From: JBAZTO01 sp041661865
GTDB taxonomy: Bacteria > Planctomycetota > Phycisphaerae > SM23-33
Assembly (NCBI GenBank): GCA_041661865.1
Contig: JBAZTO010000010.1
Coordinates: 10,388-74,387 of the forward strand
Reading direction: 5' to 3'
DNA length: 64,000 nt
The translations under genes were made by a program, and so were the position numbers. The first letter of the stretch is position 1; the number at the start of each line of letters is the position of its first letter. Shown in pieces: positions 1 to 9,146 of this stretch. The notes under the pieces are model-generated. The model searched no databases and was not told the DNA's origin. It saw only the letters and a list, made by a program, of their open reading frames with translations.

Positions 1-358
1 GCCCCGCCGGCCGAATCGGCTGGACTCCGCCGGCCAGGGGGTCGGCCAGGGTGGACATCTCCAGGAGCCGCCGCAACTCAGGGCCGCCGCCCTCGAAGGT
101 CACTTCCCCGCCGCCCGAGGCCATTTCCTTGCGGAATTGGGCGAACAGCGCCAGCCCGGCCCCGTCGCAATAGGAGACCTCCGACAGGTCCACCACGAGG
201 CGTTTGCAGGGCTTCTGGGCCAGGTCTTCGGACACCTGCGTCCAGGCGGCCGGGAGAGTCGAGGAGTCCAGCCGGCCGCGGAGCGTCACGCGCAGGCTGG
301 TGTCGGCTCTGTCCAGGCTCGCAACGGCGACACCGGCGGTGGGCTTGTCATTATCCAT
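1..358 (-). CDS. STAS-domain protein, N-terminal part (cut by window edge)
   Basis: Reading left from the ATG at 358, the frame stays open to the window edge for 119 residues. It starts MDNDKPTAG and shows a STAS fold signature: a beta strand RVTLRGRLDSSTLP near residue 23, then LVVDLSEVSYCDGAGLALF near residue 54, where the loop Ser of true anti-sigma antagonists is replaced by CDG. STAS domains of this kind occur alone (MlaB, SpoIIAA-like) or fused in front of MlaE-type lipid-ABC permeases. The frame is still open at base 1, so a fusion is possible but not visible. It lies 45 bp downstream of the TPR gene on the same strand. Confidence 0.7.
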   Translation of the reverse strand, partial: MDNDKPTAGVAVASLDRADTSLRVTLRGRLDSSTLPAAWTQVSEDLAQKPCKRLVVDLSEVSYCDGAGLALFAQFRKEMASGGGEVTFEGGGPELRRLLEMSTLADPLAGGVQPIRPAG

Positions 359-403
359 CGTCACTCAATTCCCTGTGAGCGAGCCTGGTCGGCCGGAACG
401 CGT

Positions 404-2329
404 CTACTCCGCCTGGAGCAGCTTGAAGGTGGAGGCGAGCTGGTCGGTCAGGGCCTCGACATCCTTCGCTTCGGCGTTGTGGCAGCGAACCACCAGGGCA
501 TAAAGCCTCCTGGTGCCGTCGGGCCTGTCCTGCACGAACAACCGCCCTGCCACAATCGACGGACTGCCTGAGGCCCCGTCCTGGGGGCCCTGGCTGACGA
601 CGAACTGGTACGCATCCTGCCCGCCCAGGGTGGCCGGTCCCTGGGACAATATCTTCCGCACCATGCCCTTGGGCACCGTGCGGGCAATGGCTTCTTCGCC
701 GAAGCTCTTGGCCGTGGCGTTGGCCTCGACGGCCTGCACAATCACGTCGGCCTGGGGCGAAACCGCGTTGCCTCGCGCGAAGTCCATCTGGCCCATGTCG
801 AAACCCTTTTCGGTCTGCCGGCCGGCCCAGGAACGAGGCTGCGTGATGGAGAACAACAACTGCCGGTCTTCAAAGGTGTTTCCCGCGATGTCCGTCGAGG
901 CCACCGGAATACTCCTGGGCTGGCCCACGGAGATCGTCTTCGAGATCGCCGCGAGGGTCGGCAGGATGTCCTCGGCCTGCTTTTCGCCGGTGGCCACGCC
1001 GAGCAGGTAGCCGATGCGGGGGCTTTGCGCGTCTTGAGGTTCACGGATGAATCCGACCCAACCCGTCGCGATCCTGCTGCCGCTGGAGGCATCGGTGTAT
1101 GTGAAGATGCGAACCAGCGCCGTGCCGGTCTGGAACGGCACCTCGGCCTCGGCCTCGGTCTTCATGTCCTTGATGAAGGCGAAACGCGCCAGCGTGCCGG
1201 ACACCGAGTCCATGGCCGTGTTCAACGTCACCGCCGGGGCCAGGGGATAGGCATACAGCGTGACAAGCCGAGGCTCGTTGCCGTCCTTGCCCTCCACGAT
1301 GCCCGAGATCACCTGGTTGGGTGAGGACAGGGGGCCAAACTTCATGCCGCCGGGAACGCCCAAGCGAATTCCGGCCCAGGAGTACTCCCGTGCCTCTTCC
1401 ATGGGCGGGGCCTCGGACAGAATGATCTGACTGGCCCGGGTGATCCCATCCAATAACGTGGCGATACCCTTGGCCACTTCCAGGCCTGGCTGGGCCTTGT
1501 TCGCGGCCTCCAATAAGTCCCTGGCCTTATCCACCAGTCCCTGGCGCCACTGGATATAACCCAGCAGCAGCAACGCCCGCGGGTCTTGTGGATGGCCGAC
1601 GACGTATTGCTCCAACGCCTGATAGGCGGCGGTGTATTCCTGCTCGCTGCCGAAGAAGTCCCGCGGGCGAACGCGGACCAGGGGCAGGTCCGGGAAGGCC
1701 TTCAGGGCCATCGCCAGGCAGTCAGCCGCCTCGTTGTAATAGACTCCTCCCATTGCGAAATACACCTGCGCCAGCGAGAGCATCGATTCGGGCGAGCCGC
1801 CGGAGGCCGATCGCGCCGCCTCAAATTGCCTGGCCGCCTGCTTGTAGTTGCCCTGACGGAAGCTGACCTCGCCCTGGATTATCGGCCCGCGCACGGTGCC
1901 CGGGCCGTCGGGAGCCAGCGAAGTCAGACGTGGAGTGGTCGTGGTCTGGGTATCGCCCGCAGCCAGCACCGAGGCGGGGTCGCCGGAGGAAGGCACGTAG
2001 GCCGAGGAACCCGAAGGCCCGATGGTCACGGGCGCCATCGGGGCAATGGGCTGCTGCGAGCGGGCGCTGAAAGCCAGCGGGCCCGGCGACGCGGCGTACG
2101 GCGAAGCCGGCGCGTAAGGGCTGATCGGGACGGTGTTCGACTGGCCGGTGTACACGGATGAACCCAGCGGGCCTGAACCCATTGACTGTTGCGGGTTGTT
2201 GTAGGCGTAACTGAACGCCCGCCCGATAGCCAGTGACCTGCCGGAAATCGCCATCGCCTGCGCGGAGGCCAATCCGCAGACGACGGCCGCGATCCAGAGG
2301 CGCCCGATGTTGCTTTTTCGACCCGTCAT
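404..2329 (-). CDS. exported TPR-repeat protein
   Basis: A 641-residue protein with an N-terminal signal peptide (hydrophobic RLWIAAVVCGLASAQAMA after a short basic stretch). A low-complexity Pro/Ser/Ala linker covers roughly residues 35-130. TPR-like helices follow (FRQGNYKQAARQFEAARSA, LLLLGYIQWRQGLVDKARDLLEAA). The last ~330 residues are a beta-rich region of unknown family. Role is unknown; TPR proteins of this kind usually mediate protein contacts in the periplasm. The start at 2329 is preferred because GAGGAG lies 9 nt upstream; ATG at 2335 is also possible. It is followed by the STAS gene and preceded by another exported protein, so a small envelope operon is likely. Confidence 0.72.
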   Translation of the reverse strand: MTGRKSNIGRLWIAAVVCGLASAQAMAISGRSLAIGRAFSYAYNNPQQSMGSGPLGSSVYTGQSNTVPISPYAPASPYAASPGPLAFSARSQQPIAPMAPVTIGPSGSSAYVPSSGDPASVLAAGDTQTTTTPRLTSLAPDGPGTVRGPIIQGEVSFRQGNYKQAARQFEAARSASGGSPESMLSLAQVYFAMGGVYYNEAADCLAMALKAFPDLPLVRVRPRDFFGSEQEYTAAYQALEQYVVGHPQDPRALLLLGYIQWRQGLVDKARDLLEAANKAQPGLEVAKGIATLLDGITRASQIILSEAPPMEEAREYSWAGIRLGVPGGMKFGPLSSPNQVISGIVEGKDGNEPRLVTLYAYPLAPAVTLNTAMDSVSGTLARFAFIKDMKTEAEAEVPFQTGTALVRIFTYTDASSGSRIATGWVGFIREPQDAQSPRIGYLLGVATGEKQAEDILPTLAAISKTISVGQPRSIPVASTDIAGNTFEDRQLLFSITQPRSWAGRQTEKGFDMGQMDFARGNAVSPQADVIVQAVEANATAKSFGEEAIARTVPKGMVRKILSQGPATLGGQDAYQFVVSQGPQDGASGSPSIVAGRLFVQDRPDGTRRLYALVVRCHNAEAKDVEALTDQLASTFKLLQAE

Positions 2330-2418
2330 ACTCATTCTCTCCTCAAGGATCATCTTATGCTCCGTTGGGCCTGCACAAACGCCGCTCGACGGTTTTGCGG
2401 CACTCTCGCCCTGAACTC

Positions 2419-3192
2419 CTAGCGAACGGGAGCATTGCCCGTCGGCAAGGGGCTGCCCTGCCCCTGCGACTGCTTGACCGCCTCGCCCACCACCGACGGC
2501 TGCACTATGATCGTGATCGTGTTGGAGCCAATCTGGCCGCTCCAGATCACGGGCGCTGCCGGGGCCGAAGCAGCCATCGTAGTCGGGGCTGAGGCTGCCA
2601 TCGTGGTCGGGGCCAAGGTCGGCTGCGCCCGCCAACCGCGATAAATGGCCGTCACCGCGTACTGGCCCTGTTGGCGGAGTGACACGCCACCGTAGGCCGA
2701 GCCGATCCCCGCATACGTATTGAGCGTGCCCTTGGGCGGGATGGTCTTGGCCATCAGCCCGCTGGGCCCCGGCTGCGTCCAGTCCCGCGTCTCGACGCTG
2801 GGCCCGTCGATCTTCAGCTCCAGGCCCGGCAACGGCCCATGATCGTAGTCCATGATCGTGATCGGTTCATTCCCCTCGTTCCGCAGCCGCACCAGCACCT
2901 GGATGGGCTCGTTGAGGCGGTAGGCGTCCCTCTCGGCGACAACGTCGATCCGCAGAACCTCCGCGGCCGGCTGAGAGGACGGTGCAGCGGCTGGGGCGAT
3001 TGCGGGCAGTGTCGCGGGCGCCGTGGCTGGGGCGCTCGCGGGCAGTGTTGCTGGCGCCGTGGCTGGCTCGCCCACGGTTATCGCGGCAAGCTGCCGTGGC
3101 AAAGCGAACCAATCAGAAGCCGCCGCATTCGCGCTGGCTTGAACGAATTGAAACGCCAGACACCCGATCGCCACGACAACGATGCTCCGCAT
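2419..3192 (-). CDS. exported protein with BsuPI-like beta domain
   Basis: A 257-residue protein with a signal peptide (IVVVAIGCLAFQFVQASANA). Residues ~45-75 are an Ala/Pro/Thr repeat built from the unit ATLPA(S/I)AP. A beta domain follows (LRIDVVAERDAYRLNEPIQVLVRLRNEGNEPITI) that resembles the intracellular proteinase inhibitor (BsuPI) fold. A second short repeat, PTTMAASA, occurs twice near residue 200. AAAGGATG lies just upstream of the ATG. Function is unknown. It ends about 90 bp before the TPR gene on the same strand. Confidence 0.62.
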   Translation of the reverse strand: MRSIVVVAIGCLAFQFVQASANAAASDWFALPRQLAAITVGEPATAPATLPASAPATAPATLPAIAPAAAPSSQPAAEVLRIDVVAERDAYRLNEPIQVLVRLRNEGNEPITIMDYDHGPLPGLELKIDGPSVETRDWTQPGPSGLMAKTIPPKGTLNTYAGIGSAYGGVSLRQQGQYAVTAIYRGWRAQPTLAPTTMAASAPTTMAASAPAAPVIWSGQIGSNTITIIVQPSVVGEAVKQSQGQGSPLPTGNAPVR

Positions 3193-3337
3193 AACTCATC
3201 CTTTCGAGTCAATGATTTGCGGCAATATCATAATGGCTCACGCCGGCCGCCGCCAGAGATCATTGACCCGTCGGACTTAGCCCAACCCTGTCGCCCACCC
3301 CGCGGCAGACACGCCGCCATGGCGCGCCCGCGTCCGG

Positions 3338-3538
3338 CTACCGCGCCATCTGCGAGGCCGGCGCGCTGGCGGTCGTCGCCGCCGGGCCCGACACGGCAGG
3401 AACGATCGACTCGTCCAGGCTCAGCACATAGATGCCCATCGCCGCCAGCATCAGCACCGCAACCACGATCCACTTCCAATGACTCCGCTTACGATGCGGA
3501 TGCTCGTGCTCGTGACCATGCTCATGTCCATGCGACAT
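3338..3538 (-). CDS. small His-rich single-pass membrane protein
   Basis: A 66-residue protein beginning MSHGHEHGHEHEHPHRKRSH, followed by one transmembrane helix (WIVVAVLMLAAMGIYVL) and a short Ala/Ser/Thr-rich tail. A good ribosome site (AAAGGAG, 7-8 nt upstream) supports the start. The alternating His/Glu/Gly N-terminus could bind divalent metals such as Ni, Zn or Cu; this is inferred from composition only. No family is recognised. Confidence 0.6.
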   Translation of the reverse strand: MSHGHEHGHEHEHPHRKRSHWKWIVVAVLMLAAMGIYVLSLDESIVPAVSGPAATTASAPASQMAR

Positions 3539-3622
3539 TCGTATGACTCCTTTGGTTTAATCCGACAAAATGGCCCGCCCAGGAACACGCCGGTCAACAA
3601 CGAACAGCACTGTCGACCTGCA

Positions 3623-4387
3623 TTATTTCCGTGCCGGCCAGGTGCGGTCGATGATCCAGGGCGAAATGTAACGGGAAGTAAAGGCCGCGCTGGTATCGGC
3701 GAAGTGCGGGGGGCCGAACGCGGAAACCATGTCCCCCGTCACCTGGACCTGGTAGAGCCTGGGATAGCTGACTGCAAAGCCCGTGCGGCCGGCGGAGTCG
3801 CCGTGGCTGCCGTCGAGGTTGCCGAAGATTTCCGTCCCAACCTCCAGCATGGCCACATCCTTGAGGTTGTAGAAGTTGACGATCCCCTTGTTGCACTGGG
3901 CCAGGGCCGATGTCAGGTCATAGTCGGCCCCAAGACTCGCATCCAGCAGCACTAATCCTTCTATGGGCGGGGCGCTCGCGCCGGCCAGGTATTCCGCGGT
4001 GAAGACCGCCACCGCGCATCCGCCGCTCTGACCGATCAGATAGACAGGCCGGCCGGGGTAGGCCTGCTGATAGGCTTGGATTTCCTGGGCGATGGTCTTG
4101 CCCCAGCCGCGATCGTCCCGGGTGTCGGTCTCATTGATGGCCATGCCGATGCCAGGAATGTGGCAGCCCCAAGGATGAATCTTGATGGCACACTTGACGC
4201 CCGAGCCCTGCAGGCCGTTGCGGATATTGACGTAGTGGTAATCCACCCCCTGGATGCCCGGCAGGATGTAGACAATCCCCTTGTCCATCATCTCCGGCTT
4301 CATGTAGTTCGCATTGAGGGCATCGGCACAACCAACGGCCAGCAGTGCCGGCAGGGCCAGCAGGATCAGGGAACGAGGATGTATCAT
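3623..4387 (-). CDS. lipoprotein with alpha/beta-hydrolase fold
   Basis: A 254-residue protein. The N-terminus MIHPRSLILLALPALLAVGC is a lipoprotein signal with lipobox AVGC, so it is probably membrane anchored. The body carries GIVYILPGIQGVDYHY near residue 37 and a nucleophile-elbow-like motif LIGQSGGCA near residue 120, then LVLLDASLGADYD near residue 147, which fits serine alpha/beta hydrolases. The substrate cannot be told. It is divergent from the Gly-rich secreted protein gene, with about 295 bp between them. Confidence 0.66.
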   Translation of the reverse strand: MIHPRSLILLALPALLAVGCADALNANYMKPEMMDKGIVYILPGIQGVDYHYVNIRNGLQGSGVKCAIKIHPWGCHIPGIGMAINETDTRDDRGWGKTIAQEIQAYQQAYPGRPVYLIGQSGGCAVAVFTAEYLAGASAPPIEGLVLLDASLGADYDLTSALAQCNKGIVNFYNLKDVAMLEVGTEIFGNLDGSHGDSAGRTGFAVSYPRLYQVQVTGDMVSAFGPPHFADTSAAFTSRYISPWIIDRTWPARK

Positions 4388-4682
4388 GTTGGAGGCTCCT
4401 TTAAGTTAGCGATCATGCCGACAGTGCTATAGACCCATCCGATATATCGGCAAAGGCTATGCCACAAGAATTGCGATTACCCGTCGTTACGAACGAAATA
4501 ATTCCTGCGTCCCCCACATTCTTCCCACCCCTTGATGTGGGTAAGAACTCGCCTAGGATTAACAGGGGGCCAGGGACGGCCCGAGCAGAGCTGTGAGACT
4601 CTGTAACCTTTTCGCTTTTTCGGCCACTATCAGGGTGCGGGACGGAAAGGTGCGGAACCAAAAGGACTTCAGGAGCATCATC
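4388..4682. other. divergent intergenic region
   Basis: About 295 bp between the minus-strand lipoprotein gene and the plus-strand Gly-rich protein gene. It must hold both promoters. It contains an AGGAG ribosome site just before the ATG at 4683. I see no clear operator or RNA element. Confidence 0.4.
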
Positions 4683-5171
4683 ATGAAAAGAACTTTGAAA
4701 AATAACCTGCTATTAGGCGTGGCGGCTGCGTCGATTGTGACGTTCGCCCTTGCCACTCCCAGCTTCGCGGATCGCGGAGGCGGCAGAGGCGGCGGTGGCG
4801 GTGGCGGTGGCGGCGGGCATAGCTTCAGCCGGGGCGGGTCCGGTGGCGGCAGCCACGGCAGTGTCTCCCGAGGAAACTGGGGCGGCCGGGGCAGCGAACA
4901 CGGCTACTCCTCTCGAGGCGGTCAGGGCGGCTACGGCGGCAGCCAAGGATACTCCTATCGAGGCAGCCGGGGCGGGTACGGTGGCGACCACGGCTACTCC
5001 TATCGAGGCGACCGGGGCCGCGGGCATGACGACGGCTGGTATCGCGGCCGAGGCTGTGGTTACTACAACGGCGGCTGGGGCTATTGGCCGAGCTACTACT
5101 ATGGCTATCCGTACACCTACTACTATCCGACCTATAGCTGCCCATCCCTTGGGTTCTGGTTTGGATGGTAA
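4683..5171 (+). CDS. secreted Gly/Tyr-rich repeat protein
   Basis: A 162-residue protein with a signal peptide (LLLGVAAASIVTFALATPSFA). A run of ten glycines follows, then imperfect repeats of the type GGYGG(S/D)(Q/H)GYSYRG(S/D)RG, and a Tyr-rich end. The mature protein is low-complexity and probably extended, like cell-wall or matrix Gly-rich proteins. The start at 4683 is chosen because the signal peptide begins there and AGGAG lies about 8 nt upstream. Function is unknown; the composition suggests surface or extracellular material. Confidence 0.66.
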   Translation: MKRTLKNNLLLGVAAASIVTFALATPSFADRGGGRGGGGGGGGGGHSFSRGGSGGGSHGSVSRGNWGGRGSEHGYSSRGGQGGYGGSQGYSYRGSRGGYGGDHGYSYRGDRGRGHDDGWYRGRGCGYYNGGWGYWPSYYYGYPYTYYYPTYSCPSLGFWFGW

Positions 5172-5206
5172 CTGCCGCGGCTGACAGCGCGTTGAAGAGT
5201 ACGGTC

Positions 5207-5611
5207 TCAAGTCACGCTTGATGCCCGCGCCTGCCGCTGAAGGTCCAGGATTCTGATGGCCGTGCGGAGGCGAATTTTCAGATCCAGGGGCTCGAAGGGC
5301 TTGAGAAGGTAATCGTCCGCGCCGGCGACCAGGACTCTCAGGAGTTCGTCGCGTTGACCGTTGCTGGTCATCAGCAGGATGTAGGGAACGGCATCGCCCT
5401 TGACGGCACGAATCTGCCGGCAGACTTCGTAGCCGTCCATCTTCGGCATCATCCAGTCGAGGATGGCCAACTCCGGGGCATGTTCCTGCCGCAGGATGGC
5501 CCAGGCCTCCTCGCCATCGGCGGCTGACACCATCTCGAAATGCGACTCCGCCAGCAGCGACTCCAGAAGCGAGCGATACACCGGGTCGTCGTCGGCTACG
5601 AGTATTTGCAT
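5207..5611 (-). CDS. single-domain response regulator (receiver)
   Basis: A 134-residue CheY-like receiver. It has the acidic pair in LVADDDP, the phospho-acceptor Asp in LAILDWMMPKMDG, the Ser/Thr switch in ILLMTSNG and the Lys in DDYLLKPFEP. There is no output domain. Its start overlaps the end of the hybrid kinase gene by 16 bp, so the two are translationally coupled. It probably takes phosphate from that kinase's HPt domain. Confidence 0.88.
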   Translation of the reverse strand: MQILVADDDPVYRSLLESLLAESHFEMVSAADGEEAWAILRQEHAPELAILDWMMPKMDGYEVCRQIRAVKGDAVPYILLMTSNGQRDELLRVLVAGADDYLLKPFEPLDLKIRLRTAIRILDLQRQARASSVT

Positions 5612-8600
5612 GTGACAGCCCCCTTTTCTGCAAGAGACAACGCTTGTTCCAGCAAGATCAGTTCCGCATGCAGGTTCTGAAAACACTCCAGCAGGCGCTG
5701 GGGTTCTCCCAGGTTGCAGACCTCTTCCAGCCGCACGGCCCAGGTCAGGGCCCGCTTGGCGCCGATCAGGCCCAGCGCGCCCTTCCATCGGTGTGCCAAC
5801 CGCCCCAGGGTCTTTCCATCTCGCTTCACCGCGGCCTCCTGCGCAGCGGGCAATGTCTCACGGAGACTCTGGAGGAATATCCCGATGAGGGTGCTGACCG
5901 CCTTCTCGTTTCCATCCGCCATACGCAGGGCCTCGGAACGGTTCCAGACGTCCTGTCGGTCCCAGGTGACTGGCTCGACGGCCGAAGGCTCAGGCGGAAC
6001 CGACTTGCCCACCATCCCGGCTATGGTTTTCGCAAGGATGCCGCGAAGCTGCTCCGGCCGGAATGGCTTGGACAGAAAATCGTCCATGCCGCATTCCAGA
6101 CAGCGGGCGCGATCACTGTCCATGGCATGGGCCGTCATGGCGACGATGGGAGCTCGCGCGGTGGTTCCCTTTTCGCTTTGCCGAATCCGTTCGGTCGCCT
6201 CAATCCCGCTCATTCCGGGCATTTCGAGGTCCATGAGCACAAGGTCGAACTTCTGTCGGGCCAGGACCGCCAACGCCTCTTGGCCGGAGCCGGCCGTGCA
6301 GACGCGGTGCCTCCACTGGCTGAGCATCAGCGAAGCAGCCTGCTGATTGATCGGGTTGTCATCCACCAGCAGGATACTGAGGCTCGGGCCATCCGATGAC
6401 GGGTGCTGTGCCACCGACGGCCTGTTCCTCTGCTGTGCCGCGTGCTGAAGAGCCAGGCGGAGGGTAACATGCAATTGATAGTCGCTTGCTGATGTGTCCA
6501 GGTAGGCATCGATGAGCGTGCCGAGGCATCGAACGGCATCGGCGCGTAAGGCGGCGCAGAAGGCAACGACCAGTGCCGCCCCCTCATGCTCTCCCAGTTG
6601 GACCACCCGGTCAGAAAACTCACCGGTCCGGCTTGGTAGATCACAGGCGTCCAACAAAACCAGGCCGAACGGCACTCCCTGATCCGTCGCCTTCTTCATG
6701 GACGAGAGTGCAGCTTCAACATCGGCAACACAACTCGGCCAGGCGCCCCAGGATCCCATGAGGCTGCGAAGCCTCTGGAGGTTGCCCTGGGCGCGAGAAA
6801 TCACCAGCACGCGAAGTCCCGCCAACATCGGCAAGGCGGCGGTCTCTATCCCGGCGCCGGCCTCGAGAACCGGGCCGAACCGGGCCGTGCAGACCATCAC
6901 GGTGCCCTTGCCCGGCTCGCTCTCCACTCGGACCCGCCCGCCCATCAGTTCCACCAGTCGCTTGACGATGGACAGGCCCAGTCCTGTGCTGTCTCTGCGA
7001 TATTCCCGGTTTCCCTGCCCCTGGTTGTAGGGCGTGAAAAGCCGTTTCTGCTCGGCGAGGGACATGCCCGGCCCCGTGTCATGCACGCTGAACTGCACCA
7101 CCACTTCGTCAGCCTGCACCGAGATCGGCGTCACCCGCAGCATTACTTCGCCGGAGGTCGTAAACTTGATGGCGTTGCCGATGAGATTATTGAGTACCTG
7201 CCTCAGCCGCCCAGGATCACCCAGTACGACCGTCGGGGCGCCCGGATCGATTTCCCAACGCAGGGATAACCCCTTGTTCTTTGCCAGCGAGGCCAGAGAG
7301 GCCAGCGTGCCGGCCACACACTGGGGAACGCTCATCAGCACATGGCGCAGCTCAAGTTTGCCCGCCTCGATCTTGGACAGGTCGAGAATGTCGTTTATCA
7401 CCGAAAGCAGCGAATTGGCGCATTCCTTGACGACTTCCAGGTACTTCTGACGCTGGGCATGGTCGGTCGAGTCCAATGCCAGGTCGGTCATGCTGATAAC
7501 TCCGTTCATGGGCGTGCGGAGTTCGTGGCTCATCTGGGCCAGGAAATTTCCCTTGGCCCTGCTGGCCTCCTCGGCCGCTCGTCGCCGGGCTTCTTCGAGT
7601 TGGGTATGGGCTCGTTCGCTGCGATAGGCGGTATAGCCCGTGGCGAAGTACAGCAGCGCCAAGGCCACGATCAAGGCGTATGTGACTCGCTCGTGCGATG
7701 CGATCGGCACCGAGACGTTCGCGCGGGGCGAGCCCATGACCAGGCCAAACCGACGTCCCTCCAGGTTGATCGGGGAAAATGCAATCAACTCCCGCCCCTG
7801 CCCGTCCTGGCGGACCGTTTCGGCCAGTCCCGAGCCGCCCCCGGCAACGCAACGATCCGTCACATACGTCAGCAGGCCGACATTGTCAACGGTGGCCTTG
7901 GGAGCGTCGGGGTCCGGCATGACATGAACCACCTGCCGGGGTTTGGCGATGGTGTCGCCCCCATAGACAACCTCGCCCGTGTCGCAGATCACGCAATGAA
8001 GGCTCCGATAGGTGCTGTTGGCCTTGGGTTGGCACCGGACAAGAACGCTGTATACGTTCACGCCGGCCCGCAGCGTCCCAACTCTCTTGCCATCGAGTTC
8101 GATGGGCACGGACACGCTCAGGCGACGGCCCTTTTCACCGCGAGGGGTCAACGTTCCCGCCTCGTTGGCGTCCTTTCGAGACTCGACGCCGCCGGAGGAC
8201 AAACCACTCCAGAGCGTGGCCCCCCCGGCGCTTAGCACCTCAAGATCGTCCAGAGTGGCACTCTCCCTGGCCAGGAAGGATTCGAGCGTCTCCTTCATGC
8301 CCGGAGCAAAACGACGGACATCCGGCTGGCCGGCAAGCGAGTCCAGTTCGCGGCGGATGTCGCCAACTTGTCCTTGCAGGGAGTCGGTCCAATTCCGAAT
8401 GGCGTCAACCTGCTGTTGCTGGAAGCTCCGAACCATGCCGTCTTCAAATCTGGCATGGTGGAACCGGAGGAGGGCCATGAAGGCCAGCGCCGCAACGATC
8501 GTGATGACCAGCGGCCGAGCGGATCGTGCCGCGCGACCCCAGGAACCTTCCTGGTGGGACAGGGAAGGGCTCCCCCCACGATTGAACGCTTGGCCGGAAC

Positions 8601-8682
8601 ACAGTTTCAAAGATACAAAACCTGCCACTCTGGAACAGTGTCGCCCAGCTTTGCGAAGAACGCGTGACCAGGAAAAAGTCAC
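5596..8682 (-). CDS. hybrid sensor histidine kinase with two receiver-like domains and HPt
   Basis: A 1028-residue membrane kinase. One TM helix lies near residues 56-77, a periplasmic sensor of ~250 residues follows, and a second TM (YALIVALALLYFATGY) lies near 330-350. HisKA has the His in FLAQMSHELRTPMNG near 385. The HATPase region runs to about 610. A degenerate receiver follows (LRVLVISRAQ, lacking the acidic pair). A canonical receiver has its Asp in DLVLMDLEMPG near 814. A C-terminal HPt has its His in LAHRWKGALG near 962. It therefore carries a full phosphorelay. The GTG start at 8682 is uncertain: no strong ribosome site is visible and residues 1-50 look unlike a normal N-terminus. 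It is co-directional with the receiver gene. Confidence 0.87.
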   Translation of the reverse strand: MTFSWSRVLRKAGRHCSRVAGFVSLKLCSGQAFNRGGSPSLSHQEGSWGRAARSARPLVITIVAALAFMALLRFHHARFEDGMVRSFQQQQVDAIRNWTDSLQGQVGDIRRELDSLAGQPDVRRFAPGMKETLESFLARESATLDDLEVLSAGGATLWSGLSSGGVESRKDANEAGTLTPRGEKGRRLSVSVPIELDGKRVGTLRAGVNVYSVLVRCQPKANSTYRSLHCVICDTGEVVYGGDTIAKPRQVVHVMPDPDAPKATVDNVGLLTYVTDRCVAGGGSGLAETVRQDGQGRELIAFSPINLEGRRFGLVMGSPRANVSVPIASHERVTYALIVALALLYFATGYTAYRSERAHTQLEEARRRAAEEASRAKGNFLAQMSHELRTPMNGVISMTDLALDSTDHAQRQKYLEVVKECANSLLSVINDILDLSKIEAGKLELRHVLMSVPQCVAGTLASLASLAKNKGLSLRWEIDPGAPTVVLGDPGRLRQVLNNLIGNAIKFTTSGEVMLRVTPISVQADEVVVQFSVHDTGPGMSLAEQKRLFTPYNQGQGNREYRRDSTGLGLSIVKRLVELMGGRVRVESEPGKGTVMVCTARFGPVLEAGAGIETAALPMLAGLRVLVISRAQGNLQRLRSLMGSWGAWPSCVADVEAALSSMKKATDQGVPFGLVLLDACDLPSRTGEFSDRVVQLGEHEGAALVVAFCAALRADAVRCLGTLIDAYLDTSASDYQLHVTLRLALQHAAQQRNRPSVAQHPSSDGPSLSILLVDDNPINQQAASLMLSQWRHRVCTAGSGQEALAVLARQKFDLVLMDLEMPGMSGIEATERIRQSEKGTTARAPIVAMTAHAMDSDRARCLECGMDDFLSKPFRPEQLRGILAKTIAGMVGKSVPPEPSAVEPVTWDRQDVWNRSEALRMADGNEKAVSTLIGIFLQSLRETLPAAQEAAVKRDGKTLGRLAHRWKGALGLIGAKRALTWAVRLEEVCNLGEPQRLLECFQNLHAELILLEQALSLAEKGAVTCKYS

Positions 8683-9146
8683 TGCCGCCGACTTTCACCC
8701 AACCTTACCCAGTGGCCATATCGTCAGCTATGGGTGCATGCTTTAGCAGGCGCCGCCATTCCTTCCGCGGCGCGGCTGACCAGGCTGGCACTCAAGCAGT
8801 GACCTCGCCTCATAACATGCAGATTCGGTTTGAACTTAAGGTTCCTGGAAAAACGGCGACAATGACAAGTGAGTTGGAACACTCTCCCCTCGACGTGGGT
8901 TAAATTGTGGAAATGGAACGAGCAGGCATAGATCGGAAGCCGCTTCCGATCTGACAGTTGCCCCTGGGTTAGGGTTGGGTCTTATTGGTGCAACCGTCAA
9001 ACGCCTGCTCGTTTGGGTATTCCAAAGTGTCGTTGTCTTTCAATGCCTGCGCACTGCGTTACGCAGGCATTGCACTTCAACATGATACGCGGCTGAAGTT
9101 CCTGTCGCCCGATTCCTCTGCTCGTCTGACCGACCTGGAGCGTGCC
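8683..9146. repeat. inverted-repeat-rich spacer upstream of the kinase gene
   Basis: A 464-bp gap between two co-directional minus-strand genes, with three nested or adjacent inverted repeats. The outer pair is AACGAGCAGGC at 8917-8927 against GCCTGCTCGTT at 9003-9013. A perfect 11-bp palindrome inside it (AGATCGGAAGC, one C, GCTTCCGATCT) occupies 8930-8952. A separate 10-bp stem AATGCCTGCG/CGCAGGCATT sits at 9042-9071. No U-run marks a terminator. It could be a structured leader, a small palindromic element or, for the middle palindrome, an assembly artefact. Confidence 0.55.
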
